Assembly: GCF_001591625.1 (NCBI RefSeq)
Contig: NZ_BCVG01000008.1
Location: 16,697 to 80,696 of the forward strand
Direction: 5' to 3'
DNA: 64,000 bases
DNA from: Metabacillus fastidiosus NBRC 101226
GTDB taxonomy: Bacteria; Bacillota; Bacilli; Bacillales; Bacillaceae
Position 1 is the stretch's first letter. The number at the start of each line of letters is the position of its first letter. The notes under the pieces were generated by a model. It saw nothing but the letters and a program-made list of their open reading frames with translations. It was not told where the DNA came from and made no database searches. Of this stretch, positions 8,989-17,239 are shown in pieces. A program made the translations under genes and the position numbers.

Positions 8989-9654
8989 TTATCTTCTTTT
9001 TTTTCTTGAATTAACTATTATCATAATAACTATTGCAAGAAAGGTCCCTAACCAAACCATTGACATATCTTTTTGTGAATTAAAGGGATCGCGATGAAGT
9101 CCTAGGTGCTTTTCAGGATTATTGGGATGAGTTATTTTATGCACCCACATTTCAATAATCTCAAAAGTCCCGCTAAGGGAAACAATCAATGAGAAGATGA
9201 AAATGTATAGCCAAAAGGTATGCAGCTTCGTATATTGGGATAAAAGCTGCTTTATTGGATAGGCCATTAATAGTCCATAACCAAAATGGACTATCAAATC
9301 ATAGTATTTTCCTTTTATTTCAAATGAATCTTTCAACCATTCGTCTATTGGTGTCTTTCCATAATCATAATGCGCACCAAAGGCGTTCATAAGAAAAAAC
9401 AGGGCAATTAACAGATAGGAGAAATTACTTAACTTAAGCCTTTTGTAGAAGATGGAAAGAATTATTATAATAAGCCCCATAGGAATATTTTCTAGTAAAT
9501 AATACGTCCAATTAGCAGGACGTATTGCAGTTAATATCCACCCAATTAAAAATAAAAAAATAATAATTTGTAAAATTCGATTTTTTTTAAATGGAAGGTG
9601 GTTTTTATTAAATAGCACATACTTCTCTATTTGTTCGGAATTTTGTGTAGACAT
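8989..9654 (-). CDS. DUF2238 (YjdF-like) integral membrane protein
   Basis: A 221-residue polytopic membrane protein with about six hydrophobic segments. Family landmarks are MNAFGAHYDYG, a long Trp/Asp-containing loop, HFGYGLLMAYP, a conserved Glu pair in GTFEIIEMW, and NSQKDMSMVWLG near the end. E. coli YjdF belongs to this family; its biochemical role is unknown. The start follows AGAGGAGAAAA. It stands alone on the minus strand, facing away from the DUF975 gene. Confidence 0.85.
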   Translation of the reverse strand: MSTQNSEQIEKYVLFNKNHLPFKKNRILQIIIFLFLIGWILTAIRPANWTYYLLENIPMGLIIIILSIFYKRLKLSNFSYLLIALFFLMNAFGAHYDYGKTPIDEWLKDSFEIKGKYYDLIVHFGYGLLMAYPIKQLLSQYTKLHTFWLYIFIFSLIVSLSGTFEIIEMWVHKITHPNNPEKHLGLHRDPFNSQKDMSMVWLGTFLAIVIMIIVNSRKKRR

Positions 9655-10016
9655 TAAATTTTCTCCTCTGCATTTATATATTTATCGTTAAAATGCACAA
9701 ATGAAATTAAAAATATGCCTGAAAATGTGAAAGATAGGATAACTTTATTAAGAATTCATGATATACAATTAAAAAAGTTCCCTATCGAAGCAAAGAGAAA
9801 ATTGGGGAATGAAAGCTCAATTTAAAGCTTTTTTAAGAATTTTGGATGTTTTTATATGTTCACCATCAATCAGCAAAATAACCGCAATCAGGCAAAAATC
9901 TAGATTACATTGACTTGTTAATTCTAGTTACATCTTTTATCAAAATTTATATATATATTTTGAAATTCATGTATAATAAGAGTTTATTATTTTATACATA
10001 GAAAGGACGAATATAC
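9655..10016. other. AT-rich divergent spacer
   Basis: Holds the promoters of the two flanking divergent genes. A 36-codon frame at 9715-9825 (MPENVKDRITLLRI...) has no convincing ribosome-binding site. I would not annotate it as a gene. Confidence 0.4.
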
Positions 10017-10664
10017 TTGATTTCACAATGTAAACGAGCAGCAAAACAGGCATTACAAGGTCGATGGTGGTTTATGGTTGGAGCTGGATTAATATTAACT
10101 ATGTTGAATTCCATACCAAGCTTAATTTCACCAGCAACATATGTTGATGAAGAATCATTAACTGCATTACAGCAATTTATCGATTTTACTACTCTTATTT
10201 TATCTATATTATTAATTCCACTAAGTGTTGGATGGTTTTGGCTTACTTTAGAAATAACAAGAAATAAAAATGTAGAAATGGCAATGTTGTTTGAACCATT
10301 TTTTAAAATGTTTTGGAAAAGTATCTGGGTAAGTATTGTTATAGGATTTTTTACTTTTTTATGGACTCTTTTGCTTATTATTCCAGGAATTATAAAAGCA
10401 ATATCTTATTCATTTACTCTGTATATTTTGAAGGATCGTCCAGAACTTCCAGCAATACAAGCAATAACAGAATCACGCAAAATGATAAATGGATATAAAG
10501 GAAAAGCTTTTCTTTTAAGTTTATCTTTCATTGGTTGGTTTTTATTAGGAATTATAACTTTAGGATTAGGATTCTTATTTATATATCCCTACTATTCAGT
10601 GACGTATGCTCAATTTTATGAAGAAGTTAAAGGTAAACAAAATGATATAAAAGTTGATGAATAA
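10017..10664 (+). CDS. DUF975 family membrane protein
   Basis: A 215-residue integral membrane protein with four to five hydrophobic helices. The start RAAKQALQGRWW (near residue 7) is typical of DUF975, as is the Pro/Gly-rich helix LLIIPGIIKAISYSFT with the following ILKDRPELPAIQAITESRKM. The function of the family is unknown. The start is TTG, preceded by GAAAGGACGA. Closed by a terminator at 10726. Confidence 0.85.
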   Translation: MISQCKRAAKQALQGRWWFMVGAGLILTMLNSIPSLISPATYVDEESLTALQQFIDFTTLILSILLIPLSVGWFWLTLEITRNKNVEMAMLFEPFFKMFWKSIWVSIVIGFFTFLWTLLLIIPGIIKAISYSFTLYILKDRPELPAIQAITESRKMINGYKGKAFLLSLSFIGWFLLGIITLGLGFLFIYPYYSVTYAQFYEEVKGKQNDIKVDE

Positions 10665-10725
10665 AAATATTTCAAATTCTAGGATTTTATCTTTACGGAA
10701 AAAAATTTTATAAGGTGTTAAGAGA

Positions 10726-10757
10726 AGAGAAAGGACTTTTAAGTTCTTTCTCTTTTT
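10726..10757 (+). terminator. Terminator after the DUF975 gene
   Basis: Stem AGAGAAAGGACTT / AAGTTCTTTCTCT with a two-base loop and following T run. Confidence 0.85.
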
Positions 10758-10926
10758 GTTGCAAAGCAACCGCACGACAAATGATAGTTTGTATAATTTC
10801 ACCCTTCTTCTCTTTGTTCATCATGGACTATCACAATGGAGTGTGGCAGTTCATATGATGAATAGGGTTTGTTAACCAATTTAGGATATAATAGGAGAGT
10901 TAAAAGGAACAGGGGAGGTTTTTGAG

Positions 10927-11237
10927 TTGGCGAGAAAAACAAAGAAAGAGAGACTACGAGAACTGGACGAGCAGATGGCAAAGATTAAGGATAGAAAGCG
11001 ACAGCTTGAAAGCCGGATGAGAGAGAAAGAGCGAGAACGAAACGACTGATTGAAGTCGAAGCTATTTTTGAGAAGTATTTTGATATTATTGGAGAAGATC
11101 AGGCCGAGAAAATAGCTTATAGGATGAAAGAAATTGTAGAAAAATATAAAGAGAAATTATTAGATATTGATGTAGAGAAATCAAAAGAAGCAAATAAGAT
11201 AATTTATAAAATGAACAAGAAAGAGCAAACAATATGA
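10927..11237 (+). pseudogene. MobC-like relaxosome helix protein, frameshifted
   Basis: Starting from TTG 10927 after AGGGGAGG, the frame reads ARKTKKERLRELDEQMAKIK and breaks after REKERERND. The other copy has GAAAAGC at the equivalent of about 11031; these seven bases are missing here, which kills the frame. The continuation after the break (FEKYFDI, GEDQAEKIAY) is still recognisable to the stop at 11237. Charged coiled-coil proteins with this pattern are relaxosome accessory (MobC-type) proteins of Firmicute mobilisable elements. No relaxase is present. Confidence 0.65.
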
Positions 11238-11263
11238 AATTAGCAAGGAAGAGAGAAAAAAGG

Positions 11264-11743
11264 ATGAAAAAACTTTTACTTATTATTTTATTATTAATGG
11301 TCACAGGTATTGGGGTATATAGCATTATTGCATTCTCTAATTCATCTAAGTTACCTTCCCCAATTCCTCCAGGTAAACCACCTTCTCCAGTTATAACAGT
11401 AGGAGATATAATTATTCCTACTGAACAAGGAACATATTGCTGGAGTGGATTTATGAATGCAATATGTGTAGATATGATTTCTCCACCTGGTATTGTGAAA
11501 AACAGTGATTTGAAACCAGTTATTGTTTCTCCTGAAGCCAAATTAAATATAAGTTTTAAGGATAAACCTAAAGCAAACACTTTGACTGTAACTAGATGGA
11601 TTAATGATGAAGAAATGGTAGAGGCAAATTTAAAAGGGAATACATTAATCGTACCTAAAGAGAAAGGTGTTTACATATATGATGTTCATGCAAGATGGGA
11701 AAAGGGAGATTCAACATCTGTATTTGTTATTGAAGTTCAATAA
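11264..11743 (+). CDS. Exported/anchored protein of unknown family, copy 1
   Basis: About 160 residues: MKKLLLIILLLMVTGIGVYS is a signal sequence or membrane anchor. Then comes a Pro-rich linker (LPSPIPPGKPPSP), a two-Cys segment (YCWSGFMNAICVD) that could form a disulfide, and a beta-rich C-terminus ending FVIEVQ. Family not recognised. The in-frame ATG at 11234 is less likely: copy 2 aligns from the ATG equivalent to 11264. The gene is intact although its upstream neighbour is broken. It is probably a surface beta-sandwich protein. Confidence 0.7.
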   Translation: MKKLLLIILLLMVTGIGVYSIIAFSNSSKLPSPIPPGKPPSPVITVGDIIIPTEQGTYCWSGFMNAICVDMISPPGIVKNSDLKPVIVSPEAKLNISFKDKPKANTLTVTRWINDEEMVEANLKGNTLIVPKEKGVYIYDVHARWEKGDSTSVFVIEVQ

Positions 11744-11837
11744 GTCACTAATTTAAACATTAATATTGTATATTAATATATAATTGTGTGTAATTATACA
11801 TAATATTAATGTGGAGTGGAGTTTATTGGAGCTTATA

Positions 11838-12434
11838 ATGGAATCGACAGACTTAAAAGATTATTTGAAAGAATTGAATGTAGTAGATTTTTCGGATCCT
11901 TTGATTAAGGAAGTCGTTACTGAATTGTTTAATGATGAACAGACAGAAATTGAAAAAGCTAAGACTGCTTTTGAGTTTGTAAGAGATAAAATATCTCATT
12001 CTTGGGACATTCGAAGTTCAAAAGTTACTTGTAAAGCTTCAGATGTACTTAAATATAAAGAAGGTATATGCTATGCAAAATCAAATTTATTGGCAGCTTT
12101 ATTAAGATCGCAAGGTATACCGACGGGTTTTTGTTATCAAAGACTAATGCTATTCGATATACCAGATAAGGGCTACTCGCTACATACACTAAATGCAGTA
12201 TTCCTTCATTCACTAAACCGATGGATTCGCTTAGATGCTCGTGGAAACAAACCCGGAGTCCAAGCCGAATTCTCGATAGATGAAGAAATCTTAGCATTCC
12301 CAATTCAAGAAAGTTTTGATGAAGAAGATTATCCAATTATCTTTTTTGAACCAAATGCCAAAACGATTGCAACTTTAAATGAAAATACAAATGCATTAGA
12401 AATGTATAAACACCATCTACCTGATATTTTATAA
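11838..12434 (+). CDS. Transglutaminase-like cysteine protease-fold protein
   Basis: About 198 residues and cytoplasmic (no signal). The papain-like transglutaminase core is clear: Cys78 in GICYAKSNLLAALLRSQGIP, His116 in SLHTLNAVFL and Asp133 in RLDARGN, in canonical order and spacing. Bacterial members act as peptidases, amidases or cross-linking enzymes; the substrate is unknown. ATG 11838 is preceded by TTGGAG; an upstream in-frame ATG at 11784 has no such site. The gene is closed by repeat copy A, whose hairpin can serve as terminator. Confidence 0.85.
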   Translation: MESTDLKDYLKELNVVDFSDPLIKEVVTELFNDEQTEIEKAKTAFEFVRDKISHSWDIRSSKVTCKASDVLKYKEGICYAKSNLLAALLRSQGIPTGFCYQRLMLFDIPDKGYSLHTLNAVFLHSLNRWIRLDARGNKPGVQAEFSIDEEILAFPIQESFDEEDYPIIFFEPNAKTIATLNENTNALEMYKHHLPDIL

Positions 12435-12497
12435 ATATACATTTCTTAAACACTAAGACTTCTTTAACTAATAGATGCTTTAATTCAATAAATAATT

Positions 12498-12570
12498 AAA
12501 GGGATCTTTCGATGAAAGATCCCTTTTAGCTTTGTAAAATGTCAATTATATTAACTAGATTGATATAAAG
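12498..12570 (+). repeat. Hairpin-tail intergenic repeat, copy A
   Basis: A perfect 13-bp hairpin (AAAGGGATCTTTC / GAAAGATCCCTTT) is followed by the conserved tail TTTGTAAAATGTCAATTAT plus TTAACTAGATTGATATAAAG. It lies 3' of the transglutaminase gene and before the next small gene. Confidence 0.8.
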
Positions 12571-12679
12571 TAGTCATTTGAAACTTAAGGATCTTATTCA
12601 ACTAGTGGAGCAGTCTAAAATAATAATATAATTGGTTTTTATAGTAAAATATTCAATAAAAGATATAAGGAGGATTATT

Positions 12680-12904
12680 GTGGAAAAAACTTTAGTGAAA
12701 ACTGCTATATATTCATTTATTACTTCTTTTTCATTGTTGTTAGTCTTGATACAAAGAGTTAGGTATACAACAGATGTAAATGGAATGGGTTCAGTTGAAG
12801 AGACATCTTATCCGGATTTTTTCTTTATGATTCTAAAGTACTCAATAATGGCTACATTCATTATAGTGATATTTATGTTTTTATATAAAAAATATAGAAA
12901 CTAG
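12680..12904 (+). CDS. Small two-helix membrane protein, 74 residues
   Basis: Not recognised. GTG 12680 is chosen because AAGGAGG lies six bases upstream; the longer frame starting at 12632 has no site. Two hydrophobic helices (about residues 8-24 and 49-68) flank an outside loop containing TTDVNGMGSVEETSYPD, with a basic C-terminus (YKKYRN). It sits between repeat copies A and B as a one-gene unit. Small double-spanning proteins in such places are often immunity-like, but that is inference only. Confidence 0.6.
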   Translation: MEKTLVKTAIYSFITSFSLLLVLIQRVRYTTDVNGMGSVEETSYPDFFFMILKYSIMATFIIVIFMFLYKKYRN

Positions 12905-12971
12905 AGAATTTGTAATGATTAATTGTTTATTTTTTAATATGCTAATGGATGTTTTAATTTAATAAAGGACT

Positions 12972-13040
12972 AAAAGGATCTTTAAAAAGATCCTTTTTTA
13001 CTTTGTAAATGTCCATTATGTTAACTAGATTGATATAAAG
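12972..13040 (+). repeat. Hairpin-tail intergenic repeat, copy B
   Basis: Hairpin AAAAGGATCTTT / AAAGATCCTTTT is followed by CTTTGTAAATGTCCATTATG and TTAACTAGATTGATATAAAG. The last 20 bases are identical to copy A. Confidence 0.85.
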
Positions 13041-13159
13041 TACGTATTTAAAATATATAAAAGCCTTGTTTAATTAACAAGGCAGATTAATTGGTGAGTT
13101 TCTGTTAAATATTTGAAACTAACTAGAGTTTTAACCGTAAATATTCAATCATTATTTGA

Positions 13160-13567
13160 TTAAGTTAAATCAAAAGCTTCTTCTAATGCAGCTGTATCTT
13201 CAAAGAATTGAAATAACTTAATCTTTTCTTCTTCAATTTCACAAACTGCTGCCCAATCACTCTCAAAAGCTTTTCCAGTTACTTGGACTTTGATTCGAAA
13301 ACTTCCCCATGCAAATGCTGTATCTTGATCACCGATTATTTTATTAATAACAAATACTTCTATTTGATATACTTCAGCTAAAATATTTAAATATTTTTCA
13401 ACTCCCTCTTTACCTTCATATATTCCATATAAAGGGATTTCGTCAGATGGCTCTTTTTTAAGAATAATAAATTTTGCTTCATCGTGAACTATTTCAATCA
13501 CTCTATCAATTTGTTTACTACCTAATGCATTATAATAGTTGGCTAAAACCATTTGGGCATTATTCAC
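13160..13567 (-). CDS. SnoaL/NTF2-like protein
   Basis: An alpha+beta cone-fold protein. The N-terminal helix carries MVLANYYNALGSKQIDRVIE. It is followed by IHDEAKF-like strands, a YGIYEGKEGVEKYL segment and long strands ending KLFQFFEDTAAL. These are hallmarks of the SnoaL/ketosteroid isomerase-like group. Such proteins may be isomerases, hydrolases or ligand binders; no catalytic assignment is possible. GTG 13567 is favoured because GAAAGGA precedes it; the frame extends further upstream without a site. Confidence 0.7.
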   Translation of the reverse strand: MNNAQMVLANYYNALGSKQIDRVIEIVHDEAKFIILKKEPSDEIPLYGIYEGKEGVEKYLNILAEVYQIEVFVINKIIGDQDTAFAWGSFRIKVQVTGKAFESDWAAVCEIEEEKIKLFQFFEDTAALEEAFDLT

Positions 13568-13709
13568 TATTTCAAAATTCCTTTCATTATATTGTCTTTG
13601 TCCTATTACTCGGTAAATTAGTAAAAATAACAGAAAATGGGGAGGGAGAAAATTTCCCACTACAATTTTACAAAGAGATTTTTAGACAAAGCAGACTCTC
13701 ATCTCTTTT

Positions 13710-14681
13710 TTAAAAAGATAGGGGGTTCCCTTCTCCAATTCTAAATACACCTATATTTCTAAACTTTTCATAACGTTGTTGTATAAGCTCATCTAAAGAT
13801 AATGATAACAATTCTTTAAGAGAAGATTCGATTGTAGATTCAATCATTTTCGCTTGTGATTCTATGTCATTATGTGCTCCACCTTTAACCTCAGGGATTA
13901 AAGTATCAATAATTCCTAATTCTTTTACATCTGGTGCAGTAATTTTCATATGTTCAGCTGCTTTAATAGCATGTGCAGAATCTTTCCATAGTATAGAGGC
14001 GGCAGCCTCAGGAGAAATAACTGAGTACCATGAATTTTCTAACATATGTATATGATTACTAACACTGATACCAAGGGCTCCACCACTTGAAGCTTCGCCG
14101 ATTACAATAGATATAATTGGAACTTTAAGATTGCTCATTTCAAAGAGATTCCGAGCTATGGCTTCTGATATTCCACGTTCTTCAGATTCCTTTCCAGGGT
14201 ACGCTCCAGCGGTATCGATAAATGTGATAATAGGACGGTTAAATTTTTCAGCTTGTTTCATAAGTCTTAGAGCTTTTCTATAACCTTCAGGATGTGGATA
14301 TCCAAAATTTCGTTCGATACTTTCCTTCGTATTTCTCCCCCTTTGTTGACCGATGATAGTAACGGGTACTTCTTTATACTTGGCAATTCCACCTATTATT
14401 GCTTTATCGTCTCCATAAAGTCTATCACCATGAAGTTCTAAAAAGTTTGTAAACAATAGAGGGATATAGTCCAATGTTGTAGGTCGATTTCGAAGTCTTG
14501 CAATTTGAACTCTTTGAAAAGGGGTAATATTTTCATATATTTCATCTTCTAATTTTTTTAAACGTTCTTGTAATTTATCGATTTCAGACGATAAATTCAG
14601 ATTGTTTTCTATCATAAACTTCTGTAATTCAGAAATTTTTTTTCTTAACTCAATTATAGGACGCTCGAAGTCTAGACTCAT
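13710..14681 (-). CDS. accA: Acetyl-CoA carboxylase carboxyltransferase alpha subunit paralogue
   Basis: AccA with AccD transfers carboxyl from biotin to acetyl-CoA to make malonyl-CoA. The 323-residue protein has the N-terminal helical region, [46 protein letters not shown] and AYPG. It differs from housekeeping Bacillus AccA at the active-site loops: [10 protein letters not shown] where GHQRGKDTKE is usual, DTAGAYPG for DTKGAYPG, and [10 protein letters not shown] for GEGGSGGALG. No accD lies next to it; instead a MarR regulator is directly upstream. This looks like a second, regulated copy, perhaps an inhibitor-resistant or condition-specific subunit. The start follows GGAGGT. Confidence 0.88.
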   Translation of the reverse strand: MSLDFERPIIELRKKISELQKFMIENNLNLSSEIDKLQERLKKLEDEIYENITPFQRVQIARLRNRPTTLDYIPLLFTNFLELHGDRLYGDDKAIIGGIAKYKEVPVTIIGQQRGRNTKESIERNFGYPHPEGYRKALRLMKQAEKFNRPIITFIDTAGAYPGKESEERGISEAIARNLFEMSNLKVPIISIVIGEASSGGALGISVSNHIHMLENSWYSVISPEAAASILWKDSAHAIKAAEHMKITAPDVKELGIIDTLIPEVKGGAHNDIESQAKMIESTIESSLKELLSLSLDELIQQRYEKFRNIGVFRIGEGNPLSF

Positions 14682-14752
14682 GTTTGACCTCCATTTCTAG
14701 TGTGAATAATTGTGAATAAAAGAAATTATATTTTGAAAATTAAATACTGTTT

Positions 14753-15208
14753 TTAATGTTCTTCATTTGTTTTGCATGTTAAATCGGAAATAGATTTAAT
14801 AAGTAATTCGAAACCATCAACAACCTTTTTTTGTTCCAGTTCGGATAAACTCATTAGAACATTTTGATAAAATTCAACTGATTGTTCTCTTATTTGATGA
14901 AAGGTTATTTGACCTTTATCTGTCAGAGAGAGGTGAATTTCCCTTCTGTTTTTCTCATTTTCTTCACGACAAACTAACCCTTCTTTTATCAATTTATCTA
15001 CTAATCGGCTCACTGACGAACGCTCCAACATAAGTTTATTGGCTAATTCCCAAACAGTTAGCTTGGTGGATTCTAATTCTTCTAATGCCATTACCTGGGA
15101 AACCGATAAAGGTCTTCCTAAAGGTTTTTTGAGAGAATCCATAAACCCAAACATTCTTACAAATTTCATGATATCTTTTCTTAATTTTAGAGCTTCTTCT
15201 CTTTTCAA
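14753..15208 (-). CDS. MarR family transcriptional regulator
   Basis: A 151-residue winged-helix dimer. Recognition helix region: LTVWELANKLMLERSSVSRL; wing: EENEKNRREIHLSLTDKG. It is the first gene of a two-gene unit with the accA paralogue (71 bases apart, same strand) and probably represses both. The start is TTG preceded by AGGAGGAG. Twin palindromes at 15229-15257 overlap its promoter and are probable autoregulatory operators. FabT, the streptococcal lipid-synthesis regulator, is also a MarR protein; functional equivalence is only a possibility. Confidence 0.88.
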   Translation of the reverse strand: MKREEALKLRKDIMKFVRMFGFMDSLKKPLGRPLSVSQVMALEELESTKLTVWELANKLMLERSSVSRLVDKLIKEGLVCREENEKNRREIHLSLTDKGQITFHQIREQSVEFYQNVLMSLSELEQKKVVDGFELLIKSISDLTCKTNEEH

Positions 15209-15228
15209 ACGTATCTCCTCCTATAATG

Positions 15229-15257
15229 ATGTACTTTACATCTAATGTATTATACAT
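15229..15257 (-). promoter_or_regulatory. Twin MarR operator over the promoter
   Basis: Two 13-base near-palindromes, ATGTACTTTACAT (15229-15241) and ATGTATTATACAT (15245-15257), are separated by three bases. They share ATGTA-N3-TACAT. The second contains TATAAT on the minus strand, a likely -10 box for the MarR gene. Confidence 0.7.
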
Positions 15258-15431
15258 GAAAGGTTCATTAATAGAAATAGGGGTTCCTCTTACAATTGAA
15301 GATCCTTTTTTTGCCGCCGATAATATGCTTTATGTTAATTAGGACAAATATTTTTCATCTTACTTAATAAAATGAAGAGAAATAATAGTGAAATTAGGAT
15401 TAATAGTATATATAATGAAAGGGGTTTTAGT

Positions 15432-15575
15432 TTGAGGTTTGTTGAAGACGTAGCAGGTTCTATATATGATATTTTTAAATTTATTATAAGATCTATTAGT
15501 TATTTACTTGTAGGAATGATAATTGTGGCAGTTCCACTTTATTTAATTGTTTGGATAGTTGGTGTTTTTCAATAA
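15432..15575 (+). CDS. Very small membrane protein, 47 residues
   Basis: Not recognised. TTG 15432 is chosen because AAAGGGG lies seven bases upstream. It has a short amphipathic N-terminus (RFVEDVAGSIYDIFKFI) and one long hydrophobic helix (about 20-45), ending WIVGVFQ. It is followed immediately by repeat copy C. A single-span peptide of this size could be a membrane-active regulator or part of a larger complex. Translation is plausible but unproven. Confidence 0.45.
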   Translation: MRFVEDVAGSIYDIFKFIIRSISYLLVGMIIVAVPLYLIVWIVGVFQ

Positions 15576-15588
15576 TTTATCTAATTAA

Positions 15589-15662
15589 AGGGATCTTTAA
15601 TTTTAAAAGATTCTTTTTATTGCTTTAAATGTGGATTATGTTAACTAGATTGTTATAAAGCA
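15589..15662 (+). repeat. Hairpin-tail intergenic repeat, copy C
   Basis: Imperfect hairpin AAAGGGATCTTT / AAAGATTCTTTTT, then GCTTTAAATGTGGATTATG and TTAACTAGATTGTTATAAAG. One base of the last 20 differs from copies A and B. Confidence 0.8.
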
Positions 15663-15756
15663 CTTATTAAGGTATTTTAAATTCTTATTCAACTAAGTAG
15701 TGGATTGCTTTATGAGATGGATTAAATTAAATAAATATCAAAGGGAGATTAAATTC

Positions 15757-16236
15757 TTGAAAAAAAGGGATTTGACATTTTTAATTATTTTAATAATATT
15801 GGTTGTTGGGTTTTCAATTTATCAATTTAGCAATACTTTATATGGGAATGATAAAGAGTCCATTGTTAAAGTTATTAAATCAATTAAAGGATATGAAGAT
15901 AAATCAATTGAAATTTTAGAGATTAAAGATTTCGATGATGTAAGAATTGTTGGGTTTCTATATAACGATAGACCAGCTTATATCGAATTCCATAAAAATA
16001 ATAGAGGTAATTATAAATGGAGAAGTATTGAGGATAGACAAGATGAAACATTAAGTTCTTTTCTCCCTCTTCTCCCTAACACCATAAGACCTAAACTTAT
16101 GTATGTGTCTAACCACGAAAATAAAATTACTGAAATACAAGTAAATATAGATGGGCATTTAGTAGAACAAGAAATTCTCCCAAAGAAGGCTATGATTACT
16201 TGGATCGATTTTCCCAAAAAAGATAAAAAGGATTAG
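15757..16236 (+). CDS. Membrane-anchored protein of unknown function
   Basis: About 159 residues: one N-terminal membrane anchor (LTFLIILIILVVGFSIYQF) and an extracellular alpha+beta domain (SIVKVIKSIKGYEDKSIEIL, RIVGFLYNDRPAYIEFHKN). Family not recognised. TTG 15757 is chosen from the AAAGGGAG site; an ATG-led extension begins at 15700 without one. It lies between repeat copies C and D, again as a one-gene unit. Substrate or partner unknown. Confidence 0.65.
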   Translation: MKKRDLTFLIILIILVVGFSIYQFSNTLYGNDKESIVKVIKSIKGYEDKSIEILEIKDFDDVRIVGFLYNDRPAYIEFHKNNRGNYKWRSIEDRQDETLSSFLPLLPNTIRPKLMYVSNHENKITEIQVNIDGHLVEQEILPKKAMITWIDFPKKDKKD

Positions 16237-16338
16237 ACATTTCAAAATTATAAATTTTACGATTTAAAAAGGAGTTTAACCCAAGATAAGAGTGATTAGA
16301 TTTTTGAAATAAAGGATACATTAAGTTAATAAACAACT

Positions 16339-16411
16339 AAAAGGTTTTTCAATTGGAAAATCCTTTTTTAATTCCTGAAATCTGTATTTTGTTAACCGAA
16401 GTGATATAAAA
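16339..16411 (+). repeat. Hairpin-tail intergenic repeat, copy D
   Basis: Hairpin AAAAGGTTTTTC / GGAAAATCCTTTT, then TCTGTATTTTGTTAACC and GTGATATAAAAC. The most diverged hairpin-bearing copy, but with the same order of parts. Confidence 0.65.
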
Positions 16412-16422
16412 CATTATAGTTA

Positions 16423-16668
16423 TTAGAGTTTTTCCACATCTGATTTTCTCTTTATTTTCCAAATCAAGTTTGTAATAAAGGCACTAAAAGCCCCTAAAGC
16501 AATTAAAGAGAAAATAATTTGAAACAATATAAAGTTCCATGTATTTTCAAAAGAAAAGAGTGTAATCTTACCTGAGTCCATAATATCAACAACTATAAAG
16601 AATAAGATGACTATAAAGAATACTTTAGTGAATTTTTTATAAAAATAATTTTTATAACAATTGTCCAT
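16423..16668 (-). CDS. Small two-helix membrane protein, 81 residues
   Basis: Not recognised. Two hydrophobic helices (about 13-30 and 43-68) and a basic, charged C-terminus (WKIKRKSDVEKL). AGGTGAGAA precedes the ATG, supporting translation. The general plan is like the 74-residue protein at 12680, though sequence similarity is not evident. It is opposite in strand to its neighbours and lies between repeat copies D and E. Confidence 0.6.
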   Translation of the reverse strand: MDNCYKNYFYKKFTKVFFIVILFFIVVDIMDSGKITLFSFENTWNFILFQIIFSLIALGAFSAFITNLIWKIKRKSDVEKL

Positions 16669-16711
16669 TTTCTCACCTGAATATCATTTTAATTTAATTA
16701 TACTCATTTTT

Positions 16712-16742
16712 CACTTTGTAAAATGTCTATTATGTAAACTTA
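16712..16742 (+). repeat. Hairpin-tail repeat, copy E (tail only)
   Basis: CACTTTGTAAAATGTCTAT followed by TATGTAAACTTAAG. The hairpin half is absent. Confidence 0.6.
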
Positions 16743-16833
16743 AGAAATTAAAACCCTTTTATTTATGATTTATTTTTTGATAGATAACAAAAATTAGAAA
16801 AACATTTAATTAACAGGACAGCCAATTTGAATA

Positions 16834-16946
16834 TTGACTTAAAATCCCTATATTGTTAATATATACATATAAATAAGTGAATAGTTTTAAAAGGGAAGCA
16901 CCCTAAGTAGTGATTTTATCACGATTTAGGGTGCTTCCCTTTTTTA
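16834..16946 (+). ncRNA. Candidate short transcript: promoter plus strong terminator
   Basis: TTGACT (16834-16839) and TAATAT (16857-16862) are 17 bases apart, an ideal vegetative promoter. About 20 bases beyond the expected start an 18-bp perfect stem begins (16889-16906 with 16926-16943; arm AAAAGGGAAGCACCCTAA) and runs into a T tract. The product would be about 75 nt and mostly hairpin, with no reading frame. The hairpin may instead be only the terminator of a lost minus-strand gene. Confidence 0.4.
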
Positions 16947-17184
16947 CTGTCATCATAAAGAAGAGAATCATCTATAAGATATCCCATGCGATTATGTTAA
17001 TCCCTGTATTTCTTGCTATTAATGCACCCACTATAAGAGCTGAGTCTGCTACAGAATGATATGAATACCAATTGCTTCAAGAAGAACAGTCCGTTATCGA
17101 AAAGGAACAACAAAAAGAAGGAATCCAAAAAGAAAGAAGCAAGCCCTTTCTCTTATTGTTTATCGCAGACATTATACCAAACTC
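16947..17184. other. Decayed coding fragments beside the duplication
   Basis: Minus strand about 16972-17070 reads YHSVADSALIVGALIA then RNTGINIIAWDIL and a stop, the end of some membrane protein. Plus strand about 17075-17218 reads LLQEEQSVIEKEQQKEGI and on to VVVYNEMGS. Neither has a start. The second runs into the duplicated block, so it may be the end of the gene that once preceded the MobC-like gene. Confidence 0.35.
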
Positions 17185-17239
17185 CATTGTGGTAGTATAT
17201 AATGAAATGGGATCATAGACCAATTCAGGATATAATAGG

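Larger units (their letters stand above)
10836..11743 (+). repeat. Segmental duplication, copy 1 (pairs with 17185-18096)
   Basis: This block and the one about 6.3 kb away share order and sequence: an upstream stretch ending AGGATATAATAGG, a MobC-like helix gene and an exported protein gene ending at the same residue pattern (FVIEVQ). Substitutions are scattered, and copy 1 has a 7-base deletion in the first gene. The similarity starts upstream of the genes, so this is a DNA duplication and not just gene homology. Confidence 0.85.

Noticed and set aside
9715..9825. 36-codon frame MPENVKDRITLLRI...
   Set aside because: No ribosome-binding site or terminator, and no recognisable family; chance frame is likely.
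12531..12570. The idea that the repeat tail is a vegetative promoter for the next gene
   Set aside because: A TATAAA-like end is present but no properly spaced -35 box is conserved, and in several cases the next gene is on the other strand.
12498..13040. The idea that the repeated hairpins are ordinary terminators only
   Set aside because: Terminators explain the hairpins but not the 20-base identical tail that follows them in copies A and B and recurs elsewhere, so a repeat family was called.
12498..16411. The idea that these repeats are a CRISPR array
   Set aside because: Spacing is irregular and up to several kb, whole genes lie between copies, and no cas gene is present.
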